A stretch of DNA of 7,556 bases from Bacteroidia bacterium (GTDB lineage: Bacteria > Bacteroidota > Bacteroidia > NS11-12g > UBA955): NCBI GenBank assembly GCA_023254645.1, contig JALRLA010000289.1, positions 1 through 7,556 of the forward strand, written 5' to 3'. This document shows positions 1 through 7,556 of this stretch, piece by piece. The translations under genes were made by a program, and so were the position numbers. Under the pieces are notes generated by a model. The model did not search any database. It saw only the letters and a list, made by a program, of their open reading frames with translations, and was not told the DNA's origin. Each line of letters starts with the position of its first letter. Position 1 is the stretch's first letter.

Positions 1-202
<202 letters not shown>

Positions 203-275
203 AAAAGATTTGATCTCCAGCTTTTCCCAAAGTAATTACACTTTGGAGGCTCGCTTTTCCTTACTCTTCAATCTT

Positions 276-287
276 TCAAAGAACTCT
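276..287 (-). promoter_or_regulatory. boxA-like rRNA antitermination element in the 16S leader
   Basis: The minus strand reads AGAGTTCTTTGA, close to the E. coli rrn boxA core (GCTCTTTAACA) and like the GTTCTTTGA motif common in Bacteroidota rRNA leaders. It lies about 75 bases upstream of the mature 16S end and about 65 bases downstream of the nearest promoter, as expected for a Nus-factor loading site on the nascent leader. The match is by eye; function is inferred from motif and place. Confidence 0.6.
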
Positions 288-352
288 ATAAACATGGCCC
301 GAAGGCTGGTTTATGGCTTGTTTTGTTCCGTTCAGTCTCCCGAAACGGGCTG

Positions 353-384
353 CAAAGGTATGAAGAAATTTTCTAATCTTGCAA
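353..384 (-). promoter_or_regulatory. rRNA promoter P1 (closest to 16S)
   Basis: On the minus strand the -7 element is TACCTTTG (360 to 353), matching TAnnTTTG, the Bacteroidota sigma consensus. A TTG (384 to 382) lies 21 bases upstream as the -33 element. The -7 box runs into GCAGCCCG, a GC-rich start region shared by the other three units. Just upstream, 385-403 is made almost only of A and T, resembling an UP element. It would give a leader of about 145 bases before 16S. The start site is inferred. Confidence 0.75.
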
Positions 385-435
385 GAAAAAAATTTTCTTT
401 TTTGCTCTGCCGTTTCAGTGATGAATTCGGGCTTG

Positions 436-467
436 CAAAGATAGATTATAACTTCATTCGAAACCAA
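436..467 (-). promoter_or_regulatory. rRNA promoter P2
   Basis: The minus strand carries TATCTTTG (443 to 436) as the -7 element and TTG (467 to 465) 21 bases upstream, the same spacing as P1. It is followed by GCAAGCCCG, matching the GCAGCCCG that follows P1. A run of A on the transcribed sense strand (487 to 481) sits upstream. Its -7 box is 83 bases from that of P1. Confidence 0.72.
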
Positions 468-516
468 GAAGAATTTCTTCTTTTTTTCTCCTTCAGCATG
501 TCTCAGAACGGGGCTG

Positions 517-545
517 CAAAATTAATCAGGCTTTTCAATTCTCAA
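517..545 (-). promoter_or_regulatory. rRNA promoter P3
   Basis: The minus strand carries TAATTTTG (524 to 517) as the -7 element, followed by GCAGCCCCGTTCTGA. The best -33 candidate is the TTG at 545 to 543, with an 18-base spacer, slightly shorter than in P1 and P2. A strong A tract (568 to 561 on the minus strand) lies upstream. The -7 box is 81 bases from that of P2. Confidence 0.68.
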
Positions 546-610
546 AAGGTTTCAAAATTATTTTTTTTCGGCCTTTAGATACGCTTGAAGACTTTGTCAG
601 AACGGGAGTG

Positions 611-640
611 CAAAAGTAGTACAGTATTTGACCAAAACAA
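611..640 (-). promoter_or_regulatory. rRNA promoter P4 (outermost)
   Basis: The minus strand carries TACTTTTG (618 to 611) as the -7 element with TTG (640 to 638) 19 bases upstream. The sequence after the box, GCACTCCCGTTCTGA, shares CCCGTTCTGA exactly with P3. It starts only about 55 bases beyond the queA stop codon. The -7 box is 94 bases from that of P3. The upstream A tract is weaker than at the other units. Confidence 0.68.
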
Positions 641-695
641 CACCTACCTGAAAAGAATTTTCTAAGAATTCAGAAACAGATAGCCCCTCAATCAG

Positions 696-1877
696 TTACC
701 ACTCGATTTTTTTTTCAGCCTTCAGCAAAGAGGCGTCTCCGTAGCTGAGAAAACGGTAGTCTTTGCTGCGTGCATGCGCATATATGTCCACCCAACTTTG
801 TCCAATAAAAGCTGAAATCAATACCAACAAGGTGGACTTGGGCTGATGAAAATTGGTTAAAAGACGATCGGCTACCCGAAACTGGAACCCAGGCACAATG
901 AAAATTTGTGTTTCTCCCTGAAGTTCGCCCCCTCTTTTTTCGCATTCTTGGGCCAAAAACTCGAGAGCTTCCCTTGTGCTCATCTCCCATTTCCATTCTT
1001 TATAGGGGTCATCGCTGGAAACAAAGCAGTCAGAATTCGGATTTTGCCTTAACCGGAGGGCTAAATAATACAAACTTTCCAGTACTCTAAGCGAAGTGGT
1101 GCCCAAAGCCATCACTCCCCTACCCCTTTTCAACAGCCCATTGATCAGGTCAATCGATACCACAAATCGTTCAGCGTGCATTTCGTGTTCCGAAATTCGC
1201 TCAGCTGATACCGGTTTGAAGGTACCCGCTCCCACATGCAAGGTCAATTCCAATTCGCTCATGCCCTGGTTCATCAAACGCGACCGCAATTCAGGAGTAA
1301 AATGCAGGGAGGCTGTAGGGGCGGCGACCGCTCCTTTGTGTTTGGCAAACAAGGTTTGATAATCGCTGCTGTCCGAAACAGCTGTTTCTCTCTGTATATA
1401 AGGAGGCAAGGGAACCTTACCAAAAACCTCTAAGGCTTCATGTATATTAGGTAGGTTTGTATTCAACATTACTGTATTGAACTCTCTATCCTCCCAGGCC
1501 ACTTCTATCCAATCGCCATTCTGGCTTTTTTGGCGCAGGCGGGCTTCTGGTTTGAATCGCTTTCGATTACCCACCAAAGCCTCCCACATGTTCCAATCGT
1601 CACTTATGGATTTCAATAAGAAAACTTGAATGAGGGCCCCGTTTTCGGTTTGAAACCACAAACGCGCCGGAATCACTTGAGTATTGTTTGCTACCCAGCA
1701 ATCGTTCTCCTGGACAAAGTTACCCAATTGGCAAACCTGGGAATCGATGATTTGTCTGTTATCGAATACGAGTAAGCGGGCAGAGTCTCGGGGTTGAGCC
1801 GGAAATAATGCGATACAAGAATTTGGCAGCTCGTAATCAAAGTCGGCTATTCTCAAATCGGGAAACCATGATTTCAT
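696..1877 (-). CDS. queA: S-adenosylmethionine:tRNA ribosyltransferase-isomerase (QueA)
   Basis: QueA moves the ribosyl group of S-adenosylmethionine onto preQ1 at the wobble base of tRNAs with GUN anticodons, giving epoxyqueuosine; it acts in the cytoplasm. The 393-residue protein shows the family signatures in order: YQTLFAKHKGAVAAPTAS (173-190) followed by LHFTPEL, LTLHVGAGTFKPV (211-223), HEMHAERF (231-238), GTTSLRVLE (259-267), TNFHQPKSTL (341-350) and YGDASLL (379-385). It is longer than the ~356-residue E. coli enzyme, mainly because of extra sequence around residues 268-320, as I recall for the long form found in Bacteroidota. The start ATG overlaps the rdgB stop as ATGA (4 bases), which fixes it and suggests translational coupling. 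It is the last gene of the plsY-clpS-scoA-rdgB-queA chain. No strong terminator follows before the rRNA promoters. Confidence 0.96.
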   Translation of the reverse strand: MKSWFPDLRIADFDYELPNSCIALFPAQPRDSARLLVFDNRQIIDSQVCQLGNFVQENDCWVANNTQVIPARLWFQTENGALIQVFLLKSISDDWNMWEALVGNRKRFKPEARLRQKSQNGDWIEVAWEDREFNTVMLNTNLPNIHEALEVFGKVPLPPYIQRETAVSDSSDYQTLFAKHKGAVAAPTASLHFTPELRSRLMNQGMSELELTLHVGAGTFKPVSAERISEHEMHAERFVVSIDLINGLLKRGRGVMALGTTSLRVLESLYYLALRLRQNPNSDCFVSSDDPYKEWKWEMSTREALEFLAQECEKRGGELQGETQIFIVPGFQFRVADRLLTNFHQPKSTLLVLISAFIGQSWVDIYAHARSKDYRFLSYGDASLLKAEKKIEW

Positions 1878-2461
1878 GATCGAACCAAGTATTCAGCCAT
1901 TTGATTTAGAGCCAAAGCGCGATGGCTCCATCGATTCTTGATTTCAGGGCCCAACTGGGCAAAGGTTTGCGTATACGATTCCGGAATGAACAATGGATCG
2001 TATCCAAATCCCTTCTCTCCTGACAACTCCCATCCAATCTGCCCGAATACTTTCCCTTCAAAATGCGGATTTTCGGGAGCAAGGCCGACGGTAGCAATGC
2101 TGCAATGGAAATGGGCCGACCGGTTCACTGACTCCTTCAGTTCAGCCAATAACTTTGCATTGTTGTGGCCGTGATGGCAGGGTTCTCCCGCATATCGAGC
2201 ACTGAAGATACCCGGTGCTCCATTCAAAGCATCCACACAGAGACCCGAATCGTCAGCAAAACAAGGCAAACCCGAAAGTTTTGAATAGGCTTCGGCCTTG
2301 ATACGGGCATTTTCTAAAAATGTCTGTCCGTTTTCCTCGACTTCTACATCGATCCCTACTTCTTCCAAGGAACAGATTTCGGCAAAGGGGGCCAATATCT
2401 CTCTGGCCTCTTCCAGTTTGTGCCTGTTATTGGTGGCGAAAAGCCAACGAAGATTAGCCAT
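1874..2461 (-). CDS. rdgB: Non-canonical purine NTP pyrophosphatase (RdgB/HAM1 family)
   Basis: This enzyme hydrolyses dITP, ITP and XTP to monophosphates and pyrophosphate, keeping deaminated purines out of DNA and RNA. The 195-residue protein has the whole family pattern: FATNNRHKLEEA near the N-terminus (8-19), the catalytic ADDSGLCVDAL (69-79) with PGIFSARYAG (83-92), then EGKVFGQIGWELSGEKGFGY (135-154) with DPLF, and NRWSHRALAL (176-185). The frame stays open upstream to an ATG at 2575, but those 38 codons lie inside scoA and match nothing in the family. The ATG at 2461 gives the normal length and puts MANLRWLFATNN at the expected N-terminus. It overlaps the 3' end of scoA by 8 bases (ATGGCTAA) and overlaps the queA start by 4. 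Confidence 0.95.
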   Translation of the reverse strand: MANLRWLFATNNRHKLEEAREILAPFAEICSLEEVGIDVEVEENGQTFLENARIKAEAYSKLSGLPCFADDSGLCVDALNGAPGIFSARYAGEPCHHGHNNAKLLAELKESVNRSAHFHCSIATVGLAPENPHFEGKVFGQIGWELSGEKGFGYDPLFIPESYTQTFAQLGPEIKNRWSHRALALNQMAEYLVRS

Positions 2462-3161
2462 GGTTGGATTTTGGGCGAACCGTGCGCTGTTCAATGCGCT
2501 TCTCGTAATCGACGCCCTGAAAAATTCGGTGAACATAAATTCCCGGAACCTGAATCTCATTCGGATGCAATTCACCTGGCTCCAACAGTTCTTCCACCTC
2601 TGCGATGGTTATCCTACCGGCCATGGCCATCATCGGATTGAAATTCCGGGCCGTATCTTTAAATACCAAGTTGCCATGTTTGTCGCCTTTCCAAGCTTTG
2701 ACAATAGCAAAATCGGCATCAAAGGCGTATTCCATTAAATAGGTTTTATCCCCAAATACTCGGGTCTCTTTCCCTTCTGACACCTCCGTGCCTACTCCGG
2801 CAGGAGTATAGAATGCAGGAATACCTGCACCTGCAGCGCGGCATCGTTCGGCCAACGTTCCTTGAGGAATCAATTCCACTTCCAGTTCACCGCTCAATAG
2901 CTGACGTTCAAACTCGGCATTTTCCCCTACGTAGGAACTGACCATTTTGCGCACTTGTCGTTGCTGAAGCATCAACCCAATTCCAAAGTCATCGACTCCA
3001 GCATTGTTTGAAATACAAGTGAGTTGGTTAACCCCAGAGGCCACCAACGCACGAATGGAATTCTCAGGAATCCCACACAGACCAAATCCACCGAGCATCA
3101 AAGTCATGCCCGATTCAATTCCTTGAATGGCCTTCTCTGCGTTGTTGTATACCTTATTCAT
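2454..3161 (-). CDS. scoA: 3-oxoacid CoA-transferase subunit A
   Basis: This is the alpha subunit of a family I CoA-transferase (ScoA/AtoD type), which with a beta subunit moves CoA between succinyl-CoA or acetyl-CoA and acetoacetate in ketone-body and short-chain acid metabolism. The 235 residues carry GGFGLCGIPE (24-33), the CoA-binding signature of subunit A, then SNNAGVDDFGIGLML (51-65), PQGTLAERCRAAGAGIPAF (99-117) and ITIAEVEELLEPGEL (184-198). The length fits a separate subunit, not the fused animal form. The catalytic glutamate is carried by subunit B in this family, so this protein should not work alone, yet no subunit B gene adjoins it: the next gene is rdgB. The start overlaps the clpS stop by 8 bases (ATGAATAA). 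Substrate preference between acetoacetate and related acids cannot be read from the sequence. Confidence 0.93.
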   Translation of the reverse strand: MNKVYNNAEKAIQGIESGMTLMLGGFGLCGIPENSIRALVASGVNQLTCISNNAGVDDFGIGLMLQQRQVRKMVSSYVGENAEFERQLLSGELEVELIPQGTLAERCRAAGAGIPAFYTPAGVGTEVSEGKETRVFGDKTYLMEYAFDADFAIVKAWKGDKHGNLVFKDTARNFNPMMAMAGRITIAEVEELLEPGELHPNEIQVPGIYVHRIFQGVDYEKRIEQRTVRPKSNHG

Positions 3162-3444
3162 TCGTTTCAGATTCTAATACGGCTGACAAGCCACAATCTT
3201 GCAAAGCCTCGCAAATGGGCTTTAGGGAGTCAAAGGCCCCGTTCTTGACCGCGTATTTTCCTTTCAAGTGCACAAACCAGGCGCATTGTTCTGCTTGCAT
3301 CGCAGAATGATTGCAGTATTTCACCAAGCATTCAATGACCCATTCAAACGTATTGACGTTATCGTTGTACAAAACTAGAGACCAACCCAATGCGGTGTCT
3401 AGCAGTTGGTCCAACTCAGGAGATATTTCTGTGGAGTGATTCAT
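3154..3444 (-). CDS. clpS: ATP-dependent Clp protease adaptor ClpS
   Basis: ClpS binds proteins with destabilising N-terminal residues (N-degrons) and hands them to a Clp unfoldase, usually ClpA or, outside proteobacteria, ClpC with ClpP. The 96-residue protein has a short flexible N-terminus (1-20), then the core: LVLYNDNVNTFEWVIECL (23-40), MQAEQCAWFVHLKGK (49-63) and a C-terminal GLSAVLE (85-91). Asn27-Asp28 and His59 align with the E. coli N-degron pocket residues N34, D35 and H66. The second Asp of the usual NDD is Asn29, and the position of the E. coli gatekeeper Met40 is Phe33; similar NTF loops are usual in this phylum as far as I recall. The start overlaps the plsY stop as ATGA, and its stop overlaps scoA by 8 bases. 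No Clp ATPase gene is in the window. Confidence 0.93.
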   Translation of the reverse strand: MNHSTEISPELDQLLDTALGWSLVLYNDNVNTFEWVIECLVKYCNHSAMQAEQCAWFVHLKGKYAVKNGAFDSLKPICEALQDCGLSAVLESETNE

Positions 3445-4124
3445 GATTCTTCGATTCTGTGCTTGGGCAAAAACTTCATCTTGCTTTCGGTTCCTTCTTT
3501 GAGCCTTTGCATGTTTTTACGGTGCATAAAGATGACCACAAAGGCAATACCCCAAGCAAATCCGTCCAAAACGCCGAAATCGTAACTCAAATATAATCGA
3601 AACAAAAACGGCAAACTTGCCGCGGCCAGCATAGATCCCAAAGAAACATATCGCCAAATGAATGCGGCCAGCAAGAAGACGCCCAAGGCCGAAGCCGCCA
3701 CAGCGACATCCAGCGCAATCAACAATCCAAATACCGTTGCTACACCTTTGCCACCTTTGAAACGCGCAAATACGGGAAACAAGTGACCCAAGATGGCCAT
3801 GGCTCCTAATAGTAAGGTTAAATGAATCCAGGCGCTCGAGACATAGTCCCATCCATCCTCATATTTCGACAAATGCAATCGGGCTGAAGCAGCAGCTAAA
3901 TACCCCTTGGTTACGTCCAATGCCAAGACGATGCTCCCCGGTCTATTTCCCAGGGTCCGAAACACATTGGTAGCACCGGCATTGCCACTGCCATGCTGGC
4001 GAACATCTACCCCGTGAAACGTTTTGCCCCACCAAATGGCGAACGGCAAGGAACCCAGCAAATAGGCCCACAAACACAGCAGCAGCAATGTTTGGATATG
4101 CGTATGGATGAATTCCCAAGTCAT
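3441..4124 (-). CDS. plsY: Acyl-phosphate:glycerol-3-phosphate acyltransferase PlsY
   Basis: PlsY is the inner-membrane enzyme that transfers an acyl chain from acyl phosphate to the 1-position of glycerol 3-phosphate, the first step of phospholipid synthesis. From the ATG at 4124 the protein is 227 residues with several hydrophobic segments and the three conserved loops: HGSGNAGATNVFRTLG (44-59), HLFPVFARFKGGKGVATVFG (114-133, the FKGGKG phosphate-binding motif) and the C-terminal HRKNMQRLKEGTESK (201-215). The frame is open to an ATG at 4190, but those 22 extra codons run through the eno terminator, so I chose 4124, which puts the first membrane helix (LLLLCLWAYLLGSLPF) at the normal distance from the N-terminus. 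It is the first gene of a five-gene overlapping chain and ends in a 4-base overlap with clpS. Confidence 0.93.
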   Translation of the reverse strand: MTWEFIHTHIQTLLLLCLWAYLLGSLPFAIWWGKTFHGVDVRQHGSGNAGATNVFRTLGNRPGSIVLALDVTKGYLAAASARLHLSKYEDGWDYVSSAWIHLTLLLGAMAILGHLFPVFARFKGGKGVATVFGLLIALDVAVAASALGVFLLAAFIWRYVSLGSMLAAASLPFLFRLYLSYDFGVLDGFAWGIAFVVIFMHRKNMQRLKEGTESKMKFLPKHRIEES

Positions 4125-4134
4125 AAAGCAGGTG

Positions 4135-4142
4135 CAAAAATA
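4135..4142 (-). promoter_or_regulatory. Possible -7 promoter element for plsY operon
   Basis: The minus strand reads TATTTTTG followed by CA, a full match to the Bacteroidota TAnnTTTG element, 10 bases ahead of the plsY ATG. The -33 position (about 4162-4166) falls in the loop of the eno terminator and has no TTG, so the promoter is incomplete by sequence. If used, the transcript would start within a few bases of the ATG. Confidence 0.4.
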
Positions 4143-4145
4143 GGG

Positions 4146-4175
4146 AAAACAAAAAGGGCCCACAGCGGGGCCCTT
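4146..4175 (-). terminator. Intrinsic terminator after eno
   Basis: On the minus strand an 8-base perfect stem, AAGGGCCC (4175 to 4168) and GGGCCCTT (4161 to 4154), encloses a 6-base loop and runs into TTTTTGTTTT (4155 to 4146). It begins 23 bases past the eno stop codon. It should end the terC-carA-eno transcript and separate it from plsY. Confidence 0.9.
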
Positions 4176-4198
4176 CTGAATTATTCGCAAGTATGGTC

Positions 4199-6582
<2,384 letters not shown>

Positions 6583-6585
<3 letters not shown>

Positions 6586-6632
6586 TTCAAGGGTTCAAAG
6601 TTCATAAAAAAGACCCATAGCACCTTGAAGTG
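6583..6632 (-). repeat. 10-base inverted repeat over the carA start codon
   Basis: CACTTCAAGG (6583-6592, plus strand) and CCTTGAAGTG (6623-6632) are perfect reverse complements separated by 30 bases. In the carA mRNA the downstream arm would contain the GTG start codon and the seven bases ahead of it, so a hairpin would hide the ribosome entry site. Alternatively the dyad could be a DNA operator. The repeat is directly visible; any regulatory role is inference. Confidence 0.55.
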
Positions 6633-6669
6633 TGGGAAAGTTCGTAAGATTTTTTTTGACGCATTGGTT

Positions 6670-7556
6670 TTAGGCCTTGGCCTTGGGGAAGGTCAAAGAC
6701 CACAAGATGCTGGTGAGCAAAATGCCCACGATCACCATCAAGTTGTGGAGGTAGGTAAACCCGATGCTATGGAAGTAAGGCTCGAGCAACATTTTGGCCC
6801 CAATGAATACGAGTATCAGGGACAAACCATATTGCAGACCATAGAATTTATCCAAACTATGCCCCAACAGGAAAAACAACGACCTCAGACCCATCACAGC
6901 TAAAATATTGGAGAAGAAGACCAAGTACGGATCGGTGGTAATGCCAAATATGGCAGGAACAGAATCGACGGCAAAAATGACATCGGTCAATTCAATCAAC
7001 ACCAATACCAGGAACAATGGTGTGAACCAAGTCTTGCCCCCATCTTTGAATCGAAACAGAACTCCCTCCGGAGTATTTTCTGAGATCGGCAGAACCTTTC
7101 GAAGCGTTTTCATGATGCGATTTTGACTGGGATCAGAATCGGAGTCCTCTTTTTCGAAAAACAACTTAAACCCGCTGTACAGCAGCAGCAATCCAAAGCC
7201 GTAGAGCACAAAATGGAACCGCTGAACCAAGGCCGCCCCGAGGAACACGAACAAGCCCCGTAACAGCACTGCCCCGATAACGCCCCATACCAGAATTTCC
7301 TTTTGTTCGTGAGCGCGCACTTTGAAGCTCTGGAATATGAGCAACATGACAAACAAATTGTCCATGCTCAAGGCATATTCTACCAAGTAACCCGTAAAAA
7401 AGGAAGTAGCTGCATAACGTTTGAAACTCTCCAAATTCCCAACCGGGTCGTTGGGGCTCAAATCCAAATTGGCGTGGTAAGCCTGATTGTATTTCTGCAG
7501 ATCCAAGAATGATTGTGCAGCACCTGCTTCGCCCCCCATCTCTGTTTCGACGCCGT
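6670..7556 (-). CDS. terC: TerC/Alx family membrane protein (5' end missing)
   Basis: This is an integral inner-membrane protein of the TerC family, whose Alx members take part in manganese homeostasis and whose TerC members are linked to tellurite resistance and metal export. The frame is open to the right edge of the window, so the N-terminus is missing. An ATG at 7539 exists, but family members have about two further membrane helices before this point, so it is probably internal. Counting from that Met, the signature acidic motifs are present: GYLVEYALSMDNLFV (50-64) and LIELTDVIFAVDSVPAIFG (181-199) with TTDP. At least six hydrophobic segments are visible, with a charged loop EKEDSDSDPSQ (129-139) after the third. 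The closest resemblance I recall is to the longer Alx-type proteins. Substrate cannot be told from sequence. It lies upstream of carA without a visible terminator, so read-through is possible. Confidence 0.88.
   Translation of the reverse strand, partial: GVETEMGGEAGAAQSFLDLQKYNQAYHANLDLSPNDPVGNLESFKRYAATSFFTGYLVEYALSMDNLFVMLLIFQSFKVRAHEQKEILVWGVIGAVLLRGLFVFLGAALVQRFHFVLYGFGLLLLYSGFKLFFEKEDSDSDPSQNRIMKTLRKVLPISENTPEGVLFRFKDGGKTWFTPLFLVLVLIELTDVIFAVDSVPAIFGITTDPYLVFFSNILAVMGLRSLFFLLGHSLDKFYGLQYGLSLILVFIGAKMLLEPYFHSIGFTYLHNLMVIVGILLTSILWSLTFPKAKA

Noticed and set aside
210..578. A 122-codon open frame on the plus strand between 16S and queA
   Set aside because: It runs antisense through the rRNA leader and promoters P1-P3, its composition follows the A/T tracts (rich in F, S, K), and it resembles no family I know.
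648..673. Palindrome-like sequence after queA as a terminator
   Set aside because: The best stem is about 5 pairs, A/T-rich and interrupted, with no clean T run; too weak to call.
2462..2575. N-terminal extension of RdgB starting at an ATG at 2575
   Set aside because: The extra 38 codons lie wholly inside the scoA reading frame and match no RdgB; the ATG at 2461 gives the standard length and N-terminus.
2298..2738. A 146-codon plus-strand open frame opposite rdgB and scoA
   Set aside because: It spans the junction of two well-supported minus-strand genes and has no recognisable domain.
4125..4190. N-terminal extension of PlsY starting at an ATG at 4190
   Set aside because: The extra 22 codons are translated from the eno terminator hairpin and T tract, and PlsY proteins begin close to the first membrane helix.
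6596..6603. GAACTTTG upstream of carA as a -7 promoter element
   Set aside because: It misses the first T of TAnnTTTG and has no TTG at 18-21 bases upstream; a weak promoter is possible but not supported.
7537..7539. ATG at 7539 as the true start of the TerC-family gene
   Set aside because: The frame continues open to the window edge, and the family has further membrane helices before this point, so the Met is probably internal.

Overview
The window is a stretch of ordinary chromosome from a member of the Bacteroidota, probably order Flavobacteriales. Three things point there: the first ~200 bases of a 16S rRNA gene with a Bacteroidota-type start (GATGAACGCTAGCGGCAGGC); promoter elements of the Bacteroidota form (TAnnTTTG with an upstream TTG) instead of -35/-10 boxes; and protein variants typical of the phylum, such as a long QueA and ClpS with an NDNVNTF loop. 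I see no mobile element, CRISPR array, tRNA, prophage or obvious foreign gene. Family or genus cannot be fixed from 200 bases of 16S.

Everything is transcribed from the minus strand, so the genes read from the right edge to the left. First comes a 5'-truncated TerC/Alx membrane protein (6670-7556), then carA (5482-6585, GTG start) and eno (4199-5485), which overlap by 4 bases and end at a strong intrinsic terminator (4146-4175). Directly behind it a weak promoter-like box precedes a five-gene chain: plsY (3441-4124), clpS (3154-3444), scoA (2454-3161), rdgB (1874-2461) and queA (696-1877). Every junction in this chain overlaps, by 4, 8, 8 and 4 bases, so it is almost certainly one translationally coupled operon. 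The gene-poor stretch 203-695 is the control region of a ribosomal RNA operon. It holds four tandem promoter-like units and a boxA-like antitermination element ahead of the 16S gene (202 down to 1 and beyond the left edge).

The genes are housekeeping: glycolysis (eno), carbamoyl phosphate for pyrimidines and arginine (carA), phospholipid synthesis (plsY), N-degron proteolysis (clpS), CoA transfer to 3-oxoacids (scoA), nucleotide-pool cleaning (rdgB), queuosine in tRNA (queA) and metal homeostasis (terC/alx). I did not find a new defence, toxin or biosynthetic system. The observations most worth a second look are regulatory: the four-promoter rRNA array spaced at near-integral helical turns, and a perfect 10-base inverted repeat whose downstream arm contains the GTG start codon of carA. 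A scoA gene without its scoB partner is a smaller curiosity.
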